From the NCBI GenBank assembly GCA_021809645.1, contig JAJZKE010000002.1, forward strand, positions 1 to 56,071: DNA of 56,071 nt, in the 5' to 3' direction. Below are positions 42,443-51,671 of this stretch, one piece after another. Position 1 is the stretch's first letter. The number at the start of each line of letters is the position of its first letter. Position numbers and translations under genes: made by a program. The notes beneath the pieces were generated by a model, which worked only from the letters and a program-made list of their open reading frames with translations, searched no databases and was not told the origin of the DNA. The stretch comes from a bacterium. GTDB lineage: Bacteria; Patescibacteriota; Saccharimonadia; Saccharimonadales; UBA4665.

Positions 42443-43453
42443 ATGTCGATGTCAAATATATCTATTGTAATACCTAATTGGAATGGTGATAAATTAATTT
42501 CAGATTGCTTAAAATCATTAGAAAAACAGACTTTGCCGGTGAATATTATTGTTGTTGACAATGGCTCTACTGACAATTCTATACCTTTAATTGAAAAAGA
42601 TTTTCCTGGTGTACAACTTATTAAGTTAGGAATAAATAAAGGATTTGCTGGTGGTGTTAATGTTGGTATTAAGGAATCAATTGATAAGGGATATGAGTAT
42701 ATAGCTTTATTTAATAATGATGCTATAGCAGATAGTCATTGGGTTGAAAAATTAGTTAAAACTGCAAAAAACCATCCAAAAGCAGGTATTGTTACTGGGA
42801 AATTGATGGCTCTTGATAAAAAACATTTTGATAGCACTGGTGAGTTTTTTCATATATGGGGCGTTCCTAGCCCGCGTGGTAGGCTTGAGGTAGATAAAGG
42901 TCAATATAATCAACCTAGTTCAGTTTTTGGAGCTACAGGAGGAGCAAGTTTATATAAAGCTAGCCTGTTTAAAGACATTGGTTTTTTTGATGAATCTTTC
43001 TTTATGTATTACGAGGATACTGATATTAGTTTTAGGGCACAATTAGCGGGCTGGACCGTTTACTATAATCCTAAAGCTGTAGCATACCATTACATTGGAG
43101 CTAGCACTGAAAAAGTTAAGGGGTTACATGCTTATAACACATTAAAAAACCAACCATTACTAATATTAAAAAACGTACCGATAAAAATGTTGTGTGGTTT
43201 TTTATTACGTTTTTGTTTGATATATACATTAACTTTTTTAGTAATGGTTAGGTCAGGAAATTTTTTACCAGCATTACATGGGGTAATCTCTTCCGTGTTA
43301 ATTACTCCACATGCTTTAGTTGAAAGACATAAAATACAGTCTAAGCGTAAGGTTAGTGATAGTTATATACGTTCTATAATGTCATCAAATCTTCCACCAG
43401 GAATGAATAAAATTGATTTATTAATAAAAAGACTGGGCTTTAATAATGTCTAA
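42443..43453 (+). CDS. GT2 rhamnosyltransferase-like glycosyltransferase
   Basis: A 336-residue GT-A transferase of the WsaF/RfbF-like GT2 group: IVIPNWNGDKLISDCLKSLE, VDNGSTDNS, ALFNNDAIAD as the DxD-type loop, GGASLYKASLFKDIGFFDE, and YYEDTDISFRAQLAGW with the catalytic Asp. A helical hydrophobic segment near residues 245-275 anchors it to the membrane. Its 3' end overlaps the next gene by eight bases. The donor, perhaps dTDP-rhamnose made from the RmlA product, is not proven. Confidence 0.92.
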   Translation: MSMSNISIVIPNWNGDKLISDCLKSLEKQTLPVNIIVVDNGSTDNSIPLIEKDFPGVQLIKLGINKGFAGGVNVGIKESIDKGYEYIALFNNDAIADSHWVEKLVKTAKNHPKAGIVTGKLMALDKKHFDSTGEFFHIWGVPSPRGRLEVDKGQYNQPSSVFGATGGASLYKASLFKDIGFFDESFFMYYEDTDISFRAQLAGWTVYYNPKAVAYHYIGASTEKVKGLHAYNTLKNQPLLILKNVPIKMLCGFLLRFCLIYTLTFLVMVRSGNFLPALHGVISSVLITPHALVERHKIQSKRKVSDSYIRSIMSSNLPPGMNKIDLLIKRLGFNNV

Positions 43454-44591
43454 AATACGTATACTTTTTGATGCTGGCGTCTTAACTCGTCAGAAAACTG
43501 GTGTAGGTTTTTATGTTGAACAACTGATAAGTACGGTTGCTAAAAATTATGGTGAAGAAATTGAATTTGTTGGTTATTATTTTCATTCTATTGGCAAGAC
43601 TACTAAGCCACCAGGGATTAAAAACGTTAATTTCTTACCTATTAGGTGGCTACCTAGGCAAGTTTTACTTGGATTTCGCTTAATTGGCTTCCAAGTACCT
43701 CTAAGTGTAGTGATACCAAAATGGAGAAAGTTTGATGTTGTCTTATACCCTAATTTTATCGGACTACCTACACCAAAAAGTTTGCCAAGTTTAGTGATTG
43801 TGTATGATCTTAGTTTTGTTGACCATCCTGAATATGTTGATAATTTAAATGCTAGAATTTTAAAAAAATTTACACCTAAAAGTATTGCTAGATCCAATGT
43901 AGTTATAACCGATTCACAATTTATTAAAGATCGTATTGAAAAAAAATACATGATAAAAAATTCAAAAGTCAGAATTTTATATCCAGGTTCAGTAGTTAAT
44001 ATTAAGCCATATAATCAAAGATCGTTAAAAATTAAGCCGATAGTATACATAGGTACAATTGAACCACGAAAAAATATTAAGAACTTAATGCTTGCTTACA
44101 GTAAACTTCCAACCAATTTACAACAAAAACATCCGTTAATATTATGTGGTAGCAGGGGTTGGAAGAATGACGATATCTTTTATACCTACGAAAAGCTTAA
44201 AAATGAAGGTGTTCCTGTCGAATATAGAGGATATATATCAGAAAAAGAAAAAATTGAACTTTATTATAGTGCTTCTTTAGTGGCTGTACTTTCTCATTAC
44301 GAGGGCTTCGGTTTACAGATACTAGAAGCTATGAAGTTTAATGTTCCTATATTGTTAAGCGACATTCCTGTTTTTCACGAAATTGCAAAAAAAGCAGCAT
44401 ACTATTGTGATAAAGATGATACCAACTCTATTAGTCAAGCTATCATTAATATTCTTAACAATAAAGGAAAAAAGGATAAGTTGTTGTTATATAATAAAAT
44501 ATTAAGTAATTATACTTGGAACAATACTGCAAAAGAATTTGTTGACATAATAAATAATATTCTAAGGAGATTACATGTTGATAGCCATTGA
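43446..44591 (+). CDS. GT4 glycosyltransferase
   Basis: A 381-residue GT-B enzyme. The N-terminal acceptor loop is DAGVLTRQKTGVGFYVEQL and the NDP-sugar domain begins at YIGTIEPRKNIKNLMLAY. The catalytic YEGFGLQILEAMKFNVPILLS block carries the Glu pair of family GT4. It is the second of three overlapping transferase genes (start inside the previous stop, end overlapping the next start by 17 bases), so the three are one translation unit acting successively on the glycan. Confidence 0.92.
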   Translation: MSKIRILFDAGVLTRQKTGVGFYVEQLISTVAKNYGEEIEFVGYYFHSIGKTTKPPGIKNVNFLPIRWLPRQVLLGFRLIGFQVPLSVVIPKWRKFDVVLYPNFIGLPTPKSLPSLVIVYDLSFVDHPEYVDNLNARILKKFTPKSIARSNVVITDSQFIKDRIEKKYMIKNSKVRILYPGSVVNIKPYNQRSLKIKPIVYIGTIEPRKNIKNLMLAYSKLPTNLQQKHPLILCGSRGWKNDDIFYTYEKLKNEGVPVEYRGYISEKEKIELYYSASLVAVLSHYEGFGLQILEAMKFNVPILLSDIPVFHEIAKKAAYYCDKDDTNSISQAIINILNNKGKKDKLLLYNKILSNYTWNNTAKEFVDIINNILRRLHVDSH

Positions 44592-45666
44592 TGCTAGAGA
44601 ATCTGGCACTAGTACTGGGCGATATATAGATAAATTAATAGAAAATATCGCTAAGATAAACACTGATTACGACTTTAATATAATTACTAAGCCTGATAGA
44701 GTTGAATATTTTAAAAAGATTGCTCCAAAATTTTATGTCTATGAAACTAATATAAAAGAATTCACTTTTTCAGAGCAATTAAACTTTCTGAAGTTATTAA
44801 AGCAAGTTGACGCTGATCTAGTACATTTTGGCATGGTTCAACAGCCAGTACTGTATAAGGGCAAGGTTGTAACGACAATACATGACTTAACCACCATTAG
44901 ATTTAATAACCCTTCAAAGAATTTGATCGTTTTTAAGGCTAAACAACAAATATATAAATGGGTGATCAAAAAAGCGGCAATTAAGTCTAGGGCTATTATC
45001 ACTCCTTCTGAGTTTGTTAAAAATGATGTTATGAAGTTTACTAATCAACCCGCTAATAAGTTTTTTGTCACCTATGAAGCTGCGGATAAAATAAAAGAGA
45101 AAGCTGAAGTAATTAAAAAATTAACTGATAAAAGGTTTTTGATGTACGTCGGTCGACCAACTACTCACAAAAATCTTGAGCGTTTAATAGAATCTTTTGA
45201 ATTACTTAAAATAAAATATCCAGATCTTTATCTGGTTTTAGCTGGCAAGAAAGATTTTAACTATCAACAAATTGAAAATAAAGTTAAACAAAAAGGTATT
45301 AAAAATGTCTACTTTACGGGCTATATAACAGAAAGCCAACTTAGATGGCTATATGAGAATTGCTTAGTCTATGTATTCCCTTCTCTTAGTGAGGGATTTG
45401 GTCTTCCAGGCATAGAGGCAATGATTCATGGAGCGCCGGTTGCTTCTAGTAAAGCAACTTGTTTACCAGAGATATATGGCGATGCTGCTGAATATTTTAA
45501 TCCTTTAGATATTGATGATATGGCTAACAATATTATTAAAATAATTGAAGATAGAAAATTAAAGGATGAGCTGATTAAGAAAGGGTATGTTCAAGCCAAG
45601 AGATATTCTTGGCAAAAAATGGCTGAACAAACCTTATCAATTTATGATAAGGTCTTGAAGGGCTAG
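44575..45666 (+). CDS. GT4 glycosyltransferase
   Basis: A 363-residue GT-B enzyme with N-terminal IDARESGTSTGRYIDKLIEN, TIHDLTTIRF, the nucleotide-sugar domain opening MYVGRPTTHKNLERLI, and LSEGFGLPGIEAMIHGAPVASS with the E-x7-E pair. This is the mannosyltransferase-like GT4 type. AAGGAG lies about seven bases before the ATG at 44575. It is the last gene of the glycan locus, and its stop overlaps the convergent khpB stop by four bases. Confidence 0.93.
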   Translation: MLIAIDARESGTSTGRYIDKLIENIAKINTDYDFNIITKPDRVEYFKKIAPKFYVYETNIKEFTFSEQLNFLKLLKQVDADLVHFGMVQQPVLYKGKVVTTIHDLTTIRFNNPSKNLIVFKAKQQIYKWVIKKAAIKSRAIITPSEFVKNDVMKFTNQPANKFFVTYEAADKIKEKAEVIKKLTDKRFLMYVGRPTTHKNLERLIESFELLKIKYPDLYLVLAGKKDFNYQQIENKVKQKGIKNVYFTGYITESQLRWLYENCLVYVFPSLSEGFGLPGIEAMIHGAPVASSKATCLPEIYGDAAEYFNPLDIDDMANNIIKIIEDRKLKDELIKKGYVQAKRYSWQKMAEQTLSIYDKVLKG

Positions 45667-46133
45667 TCTTCGTCTGACTTTAAAACTATATGTCTTTCTC
45701 TGCCCTCGCCAACTGATTCGCTAATAATGTTATACTCAGCTGCTAATTTGTGAACAATTCGTCTATCGGCAGCATTCATTGGATTAAGCTCGATTGGTTT
45801 TTTAGTATCTCTAACTTGCCTTAGCCATTCTTCAGCTTTTTCTTTTAACCTATCTGCTCTTTGACGTTTATAGTCTGCTACATCAACGTTAACTCTAGTG
45901 TATTGATAGTTATTGTTTTTAAGTGCTGTTGAGGTTAAATATTGCATTGAACGCATGTTCTCTCCTCTTTGGCCTATTAAAAAACCATTCAAGTGAGTAC
46001 TTGGGACACTCAGTTGAATTACCTCATCCTCGCTAGTTGCATAAACATCGGTATTTAAACCAAAGAAAGAAAGTAAGTCTTCGAGATATTTCTTAGCAAA
46101 AATGATTGCTTCTTCGATAGAGTCATTGATCAT
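45663..46133 (-). CDS. khpB: Jag/KhpB RNA-binding protein (KH and R3H domains)
   Basis: A 156-residue RNA-binding protein. The KH-II domain covers about residues 30-95 (GFLIGQRGENMRSMQYL is the GxxG loop) and the C-terminal R3H domain contains AADRRIVHKLAAEY. The N-terminal Jag-N domain of Firmicutes is absent. KhpB with KhpA binds many small RNAs and mRNAs and affects cell size in streptococci. It follows yidC with an overlapping stop/start and sits in the usual rpmH-rnpA-yidC-khpB order. Confidence 0.9.
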   Translation of the reverse strand: MINDSIEEAIIFAKKYLEDLLSFFGLNTDVYATSEDEVIQLSVPSTHLNGFLIGQRGENMRSMQYLTSTALKNNNYQYTRVNVDVADYKRQRADRLKEKAEEWLRQVRDTKKPIELNPMNAADRRIVHKLAAEYNIISESVGEGRERHIVLKSDED

Positions 46134-47098
46134 TTTTTTCTCCCTTTGTTTTTATTTTTGCTCTTTGATTTTTGATTCGAGTTTTGCTTGTTCTTCAAGG
46201 AAACATCAGTTTTTGGTTTATCGATTAATTTAGCTTCTTGAACATTACTAATGTCTCTCCTCTTCTTTGTTGGCTTATCAGCCATTTTTTCCATTTCTTC
46301 TTCGTCTTCACGAAGGGCAATACTTTGTTGAATATATGCTACAAAACCACTTGTAAACCAGTAAAGGCTCAAGGCTGAGGCAAGTTCAACGGTGAATAAG
46401 AAAATCATAATTGGTAATAAATATTGGGTACTTTTACCAACCGCTGCGCTAACCTCACTCTGGTCGGCTTGTTTACCTGATCCAGCGTCTTTCATAATTT
46501 GTCTTAAACCTTTTTGATCTTTAGAGGTGGGCATTAGTTGTTTTGATTGATAATATTGACTGATAGCACTTAGAACAACTATGATCATGGCCGGCCAATA
46601 TATACCGCTAGCTGAAAAAGCACTTCTGCCAAGGTTTACAATCCCAAATAAAGTATTATCAAAAAGGTGAATATTCGTTGTTAAGTGTTTCATCCAAGGC
46701 AAATTCCTAACCCAGGAATATGAAAAATTTATGACTGCGTGTTTATTGGCAATAATCTTATCTAGTCCGCTATAAAGACCGAAAAGAATTAATATTTGGA
46801 TAGCAAATACCGGAAGAGTTCCAAGTGGACTAACTCCTTCTTCCTTGTATAGTTCCATTATCATTTGACCTTCTTTTTGTTTGTCTCCTTTAGTTTCTTT
46901 TTTAATCTTAGCCAGTTGGGGTTGCAGCTTTCTCATGGCCTTTGCTTGGTGGAGTTGTTTTTTTACCAATGGCCAGAGAGCTAATCTAAAAAGCACAGTA
47001 AAGATAATTAAAGCAAGACCAAAATTGTGGCCTGGCAAAATAGCATAGATTAGTACTAATAAATTAAATAGTGGTTTAACTATAAAAGTCGTATACAT
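46130..47098 (-). CDS. yidC: Membrane protein insertase YidC/Oxa1
   Basis: A 322-residue insertase with five helices in the Gram-positive/Oxa1-type layout, without the large periplasmic domain of proteobacteria. Helix 2 is followed by the cytoplasmic hairpin MRKLQPQLAKIKKETKGDKQ, and GVSPLGTLPVFAIQILI is the conserved core. An extra cytoplasmic loop (about residues 195-225) and a highly basic tail (KNKQNSNQKSKSKNKNKGRKK in part), which may bind ribosomes, are visible. It inserts membrane proteins co- and post-translationally. Confidence 0.95.
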   Translation of the reverse strand: MYTTFIVKPLFNLLVLIYAILPGHNFGLALIIFTVLFRLALWPLVKKQLHQAKAMRKLQPQLAKIKKETKGDKQKEGQMIMELYKEEGVSPLGTLPVFAIQILILFGLYSGLDKIIANKHAVINFSYSWVRNLPWMKHLTTNIHLFDNTLFGIVNLGRSAFSASGIYWPAMIIVVLSAISQYYQSKQLMPTSKDQKGLRQIMKDAGSGKQADQSEVSAAVGKSTQYLLPIMIFLFTVELASALSLYWFTSGFVAYIQQSIALREDEEEMEKMADKPTKKRRDISNVQEAKLIDKPKTDVSLKNKQNSNQKSKSKNKNKGRKK

Positions 47099-47143
47099 TA
47101 ATAGCAGTCCTTTTCGTCTGTTTACTATACCACGCTCTGTTAA

Positions 47144-47494
47144 TTACTGCTCAAGAAGCGATGATTTAATGAGTAGTTGTTGAATTAAATCATCTAATTC
47201 ACTAGTTTTCATGGTAGCTAGCTGCCTGTTATGAACAGTTATAATAATGTTAGCATTTTGCTTGAATTTAGGATATTTTTGTCTAATAGACTCGTATAAT
47301 CGTCTTCTGATTCTGTTTCTAACGACTGCTGACTTGTCGACCTTGCGACTAACAACAACAGCTAATTTGTATTTTTTGTCTGATTTAATAGGTATGTATT
47401 TCAAACTAATCTGTGATAAAGACACAGATTGTCCTTTGCGATATACGCTACTTAAACTATTGTGTCCATGAAAACGATTAATCTTTGCTAACAC
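47144..47494 (-). CDS. rnpA: Ribonuclease P protein component
   Basis: A 116-residue protein that binds the RNase P RNA and helps trim the 5' ends of tRNAs. The RNR signature appears as VVRNRIRRRLYESIR, with a preceding VVSRKVDKSAV. The start is a GTG at 47494. It is 13 bases downstream of rpmH in the conserved order, and the stop precedes yidC by 45 bases. Confidence 0.95.
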   Translation of the reverse strand: MLAKINRFHGHNSLSSVYRKGQSVSLSQISLKYIPIKSDKKYKLAVVVSRKVDKSAVVRNRIRRRLYESIRQKYPKFKQNANIIITVHNRQLATMKTSELDDLIQQLLIKSSLLEQ

Positions 47495-47507
47495 TCTTTT
47501 TGCTCTT

Positions 47508-47645
47508 TTAAGCAGTTATGTCTTTGCGACCTTTTGCTCTTCTTCGGGCTATTACATTCCTTCCAGCTTTGGAAGACATTCTCTTCATAAAGCCGTGTTC
47601 TTTAGCTCTTTGACGTTTTTTAGGTTGATAAGTTCTTTTTGGCAT
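47508..47645 (-). CDS. rpmH: Ribosomal protein bL34
   Basis: A 45-residue strongly basic protein. [19 protein letters not shown] opens it and [12 protein letters not shown] ends it, the universal bL34 pattern. It is part of the large ribosomal subunit. It begins the leftward rpmH-rnpA-yidC-khpB operon, opposite dnaA. Confidence 0.97.
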   Translation of the reverse strand: MPKRTYQPKKRQRAKEHGFMKRMSSKAGRNVIARRRAKGRKDITA

Positions 47646-47917
47646 AGGTATTATTGTACCTAAAAAGTCTTCTAGAGAAAAATTATTGTTCTAAAAGCAA
47701 TAAAAAAGTCTTTTTAACAATGTTTATTGTATTAAATTTTTTTATTTATCCACTTATTAGGTTCTTGTTTCCACAGTTCTATAGATTGATTGATGTGATG
47801 TGTAAAACTTTACTCTATAGCTATGGTTTTTAAGTTAGTTTTAAGTTTGGCTTGCCAAAGGGGTGTGGAAAAGTTTTATAATGTAGGGTATATTGTTGAG
47901 AGAAAAAGGGTAATTAA
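47646..47917. other. Candidate replication origin (rpmH-dnaA intergenic region)
   Basis: 272 AT-rich bases between the divergent rpmH and dnaA genes. DnaA-box-like sites are TTATCCACT at 47746-47754, TTTCCACAG at 47768-47776, and TGTGGAAAA (reverse) at 47864-47872. A TATAAT near 47877 is the dnaA promoter and AAAAGGG is its SD. The number of good boxes is small, so the dnaA-dnaN gap (49283-49527) remains an alternative. Confidence 0.5.
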
Positions 47918-49282
47918 ATGCAAAAAGATAGCCTGTGGCAAGCTGTTTTAGGAGAGATTGAGCTGTCAATATCAAGAGGAAATTTTCTTACTTGGTTTAA
48001 AAACACAGAGCTACTTAATGCAGACGATTCGACGATTATTATTGGTGTGCCTAACGTTTTTATTAAGCAACAGCTTGAGAGAAAATATAATCCTTTAATA
48101 AGTAGTCTTCTAGAAAAAAACGGTCTTAGTCCTAAATCAATAGAATATAAGATTCGATCGATGAATATTAAACCTTCTTACGATGATCCGGTAGTTTTTG
48201 GTAAAGCAGCTTCTTTAGAAGAAGAAGTCCCTAAGCTTTCTGGCAGTAGTTTGGCCCATTCTTACAGGCAGGGTTTAAATGAAAGATACACTTTTGATAA
48301 CTTTGTTGTTGGCGCGAGCAATGAATTGGCTTTTGCCGCTTGTCAGGCCATAACTCAAACTCCAGGAAAAAAATATAACCCGCTTTTTCTGTATGGCGGT
48401 GTAGGTATTGGTAAAACCCACCTTATTCAAGCTGTTGGAAACTCTTTAAATGAAGAAAAAAAGGGTTTAAGGATTTTATATATTTCAACAGAACAATTTG
48501 TTCAAGAGTTTGTTGATGCTTTAAGATTTAGAAAAACTGCAGATTTTGCTGGTTTTTATCGCTCTGCTGATGTTTTGATTGTTGATGATATTCAATTTAT
48601 TGCTGGTAAAGAAAAAATACAGGAAGAGTTCTTTCATACATTTAATGCCCTGCATCAGGCCAATAAACAAATTATTATTAGTTCGGATAAACCACCAAAA
48701 GATATACCTACTTTAGAAGAACGATTACGAAGTCGTTTTAATTGGGGGATGAGCATTGATATGCAAGCTCCGGATTTTGAAACAAGGTGTGCAATTATTC
48801 AAGCCAAGGCTTTAGGACATGAAGTTACCTTGTCGACAGATGTAATTGAATACCTTTCAAACAATATACCGACAAATATACGGGAGCTGGAAGGCGCTCT
48901 AAATCAATTGCTTGCTTTTTGTGAAATGCGTTCCTTAGAGCCTTCACTTGCTGTCGCTACAAGTCTTTTAGGGACAACAAAATCTAGACCTAAACATTTG
49001 AGCGCACGTCAAATAATTGAGAGAACGTCGAGACATTTTCAAGTGCCGATGGATGATATTTTAGGTCCAAAAAGAGATAAAGACATTGTTTTTCCTAGGC
49101 AAATAGCAATGTATATGCTTAGGAGTGAACTTCATTTAAGTTTTCCTAAAATTGCAAGAGAGCTAGGCAGAAAAGATCATACCACCGCAATACATTCAGT
49201 CGAAAAAATTGATAAACAATCGCGTCTCGATCCCAGCTTAAGACAAACTATAGCAGACATTAAGGAGCGCCTTTATGCTTAA
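47918..49282 (+). CDS. dnaA: Chromosomal replication initiator DnaA
   Basis: A 454-residue initiator that binds DnaA boxes at oriC and opens the duplex. Domain I covers residues 1-80. The AAA+ domain has Walker A GGVGIGKTH and Walker B VLIVDDIQF, then sensor RLRSRF. Domain IV ends with the box-recognition helix ARELGRKDHTTAIHSVEKI. It is full length, with a strong AAAAGGG ribosome-binding site and a TATAAT -10 box. It heads the dnaA-dnaN-recF cluster. Confidence 0.98.
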   Translation: MQKDSLWQAVLGEIELSISRGNFLTWFKNTELLNADDSTIIIGVPNVFIKQQLERKYNPLISSLLEKNGLSPKSIEYKIRSMNIKPSYDDPVVFGKAASLEEEVPKLSGSSLAHSYRQGLNERYTFDNFVVGASNELAFAACQAITQTPGKKYNPLFLYGGVGIGKTHLIQAVGNSLNEEKKGLRILYISTEQFVQEFVDALRFRKTADFAGFYRSADVLIVDDIQFIAGKEKIQEEFFHTFNALHQANKQIIISSDKPPKDIPTLEERLRSRFNWGMSIDMQAPDFETRCAIIQAKALGHEVTLSTDVIEYLSNNIPTNIRELEGALNQLLAFCEMRSLEPSLAVATSLLGTTKSRPKHLSARQIIERTSRHFQVPMDDILGPKRDKDIVFPRQIAMYMLRSELHLSFPKIARELGRKDHTTAIHSVEKIDKQSRLDPSLRQTIADIKERLYA

Positions 49283-49527
49283 GGGGGTGTTTAAAAACTG
49301 TGCAGATAGTGTTCTTTTAACGTTTAAAAGTCGGGCATTTTTTAAACAAGTAGAATTAGAAGAATTCGAGTTAGTGGAAAAAAGGACTTTTTATACAACT
49401 TCAATAACCAGTTTATTAACAGTTTTTAATCAACTAAAAAACTTGCTTTTAAGGAGGAAAAGGTTAGTTTTTTCACACAATCCACATAACCAATAACAAT
49501 AAGTATTAAATTAATTAAGTAATTATT
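49283..49527. other. dnaA-dnaN intergenic region
   Basis: 245 bases. A 73-codon ORF (49275-49496) overlaps the dnaA end, but its product is unlike any protein I know and is probably spurious. TTTTTCACACAATCCACATAACC-like sequence near 49470-49492 contains relaxed DnaA boxes, so origin or dnaN promoter function is possible. Confidence 0.4.
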
Positions 49528-50613
49528 ATGAAACTACAAGTAACACAAGAAAATTTAAACAAAGCTTTAGGATCAGTAGCTAGAATTGCAGATACTCACG
49601 GTACCTTGCCTGTTCTGGCTAACGTTTTGATTAAGGCAGTAAAAAACCGTTTGAGTATCGCTGCTACAAATTTGAACATTGGTATAACCCATTTCATAGG
49701 TGCCAAGATAGAGCAAGAGGGATTAATTACTGTACCCGCCAACTTGCTGGCTAGTTTTGTGGCAAGCTTACCTTCTGGAGTGATTAATATGGAGCTTGAA
49801 GGAAAAAAACTAAAAATATCGACTGAACAATATAACTCAACGATTAATGGCATATCAGCAGAAGAATTTCCTGTTATGCCAGCTATTGAAAAAGGCGATA
49901 CTTTTACAGTTAAAGCTTCTGATCTAAAAAAAGGACTTCAACAAGTTGTTTTTACAGCTTCTTCAACAGACAGCCGTCCAGTACTTAGCGGTGTATTTTT
50001 TCATTCAGATGGTACTAAGTTATATATTGCAGCTACAGACAGCTCTAGATTAGCGGAAAAAAGTCTTGATTACAAAATAGCTAATCTTCAAACTCTAGTT
50101 CCAGCATCTGCAATGAATGATCTATTGAGAATTTTAGATGACGAAGTTGAAAAAGTTAAAATTATAAAAGATGAGCAACAAGCATTATTTAGTTTTGGTG
50201 ATGTAGAATTAGTAACAAGGCTAATAGACAGCAACTTTCCTAATTATCAACCCCTAATACCAACTAAAAGTTCTGTAAAAGCGACTTTAAAAAGACAGGA
50301 ATTTCTAAATATCGTTAAGGTATCAAGTCTTTTTGCTCGCGAGTCTGCAGGCAGTATTACGGTAGAAATTAAAGAAAAAAGCGTCGAAATTAAATCTTTA
50401 GCCTCACAGTTAGGAGAAAACACGGCGACAGCTGAAGCAATAGTTGAAGGAAGTGGCAATATAACAATAAACTCCAAATTTTTAATAGAAGCTCTTAATG
50501 CTTTTGATGGAGAAGAAATAACTTTTTCATTCAACGGTAAGCTTGAACCAGTGTTATTAAAAGATCCTAAAAACTCTGATTATGTTCACGTTATAATGCC
50601 CCTCAAGTCCTAA
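49528..50613 (+). CDS. dnaN: DNA polymerase III sliding clamp (beta)
   Basis: A 361-residue ring-forming processivity factor. Three beta-clamp folds are visible: residues 1-120 (MKLQVTQENLNKALGSVARI), 125-245 (FTASSTDSRPVLSGVFFHSD, AATDSSRLAEKSL), and 250-361 ending in YVHVIMPLKS, the typical C-terminus that is also the partner-binding edge. It is followed by recF after eight bases. Confidence 0.97.
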   Translation: MKLQVTQENLNKALGSVARIADTHGTLPVLANVLIKAVKNRLSIAATNLNIGITHFIGAKIEQEGLITVPANLLASFVASLPSGVINMELEGKKLKISTEQYNSTINGISAEEFPVMPAIEKGDTFTVKASDLKKGLQQVVFTASSTDSRPVLSGVFFHSDGTKLYIAATDSSRLAEKSLDYKIANLQTLVPASAMNDLLRILDDEVEKVKIIKDEQQALFSFGDVELVTRLIDSNFPNYQPLIPTKSSVKATLKRQEFLNIVKVSSLFARESAGSITVEIKEKSVEIKSLASQLGENTATAEAIVEGSGNITINSKFLIEALNAFDGEEITFSFNGKLEPVLLKDPKNSDYVHVIMPLKS

Positions 50614-50621
50614 AAAGGTTC

Positions 50622-51671
50622 ATGATAAAAAAGATAAGGCTTCAAAACTTCCGATCATACAAAGACAAAACTCTTATCTTTGGCTCTGGTATAAATGTTA
50701 TCGTAGGTCCTAATGCTGCTGGAAAAACAAACATTCTAGAAGCTATTTTAGTCTCTAGAAAAGGAGGATCTTATCGAGCTAAAGATATTGATTTAATTTC
50801 TTTTAATAAAGAATGGTCAAGAATAGAATACTTTGAAGAGAACAACCAACGAACAATTAAAATTGAAAAAAATAAACTACCGACAAAAATTATAGAAATT
50901 GGCTCTAAAAAATATAAAAGAATACCGCCTAGCCTAAGAACCCCAACAGTTATATTTGAACCAAACCACCTACAATTACTAAGTGGTTCACCTGAGAAAA
51001 GAAGATCTTATCTTGATAGTTTATTAGAGCAAACAAATTATGAATATGGCGCTCTAATTAATAAATATATAAGAACTTTAGCTCAAAGAAATAAGCTTTT
51101 AAAAAGTCAAAACTTTGCTCTAAAAGAATATTTTTTTCCTTGGAATATCAGACTTAGCCAACTAGGTGGACAGATAGTAAAGCTACGTCAAGAAATGGTA
51201 GATAAAATAAACACTAAAATACCAAGAATATATATAAATATATCAGGAGGAGGCATCGAAACGTCAATAAGATATATAAGTCAGTTGCCACAGGAAGAAT
51301 ACGAGAGCAATTTATTAAAAAAATTAGAAATAAATCTAAATAATGACAAAAAAATAGGTTTTACTTATTATGGACCTCATCGTGATGACATAGTTTTTTT
51401 ATTTAATGGCCATTCCTCAAACACCTATGCTTCAAGGGGTGAGTTACGATCAGCAGTACTTTCTTTGAAAGTTTCAGAATTTGAGATTATCAAAGACAAA
51501 ATAAATGTTAGTCCGGTGATGCTGTTAGATGATGTTTACAGCGAACTTGACAACAAAAGACGTGAATCTTTAACAAAATACCTAGAAAACCAACAAACTT
51601 TTATAACGACAACAGACGCAGATTTAATAAAAAAACATCAAAACAAAATGATTAAAATAATAAATCTTTAA
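50622..51671 (+). CDS. recF: DNA replication and repair protein RecF
   Basis: A 349-residue ABC-type ATPase that loads RecA at gaps. Walker A GPNAAGKTN is near residue 31, the signature region has YASRGELRSAVLSLK, and Walker B PVMLLDDVYSELD is followed by the D-loop Asp. The start is ATG 50622. The stop overlaps the convergent VirB4-like gene by four bases. The gene is slightly short for the family but complete. Confidence 0.95.
   Translation: MIKKIRLQNFRSYKDKTLIFGSGINVIVGPNAAGKTNILEAILVSRKGGSYRAKDIDLISFNKEWSRIEYFEENNQRTIKIEKNKLPTKIIEIGSKKYKRIPPSLRTPTVIFEPNHLQLLSGSPEKRRSYLDSLLEQTNYEYGALINKYIRTLAQRNKLLKSQNFALKEYFFPWNIRLSQLGGQIVKLRQEMVDKINTKIPRIYINISGGGIETSIRYISQLPQEEYESNLLKKLEINLNNDKKIGFTYYGPHRDDIVFLFNGHSSNTYASRGELRSAVLSLKVSEFEIIKDKINVSPVMLLDDVYSELDNKRRESLTKYLENQQTFITTTDADLIKKHQNKMIKIINL

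Noticed and set aside
49275-49496. 73-codon ORF overlapping the end of dnaA
   Set aside because: The product resembles no protein I know, it covers the dnaA-dnaN gap where origin or promoter sequence is expected, and it has no convincing ribosome-binding site of its own.
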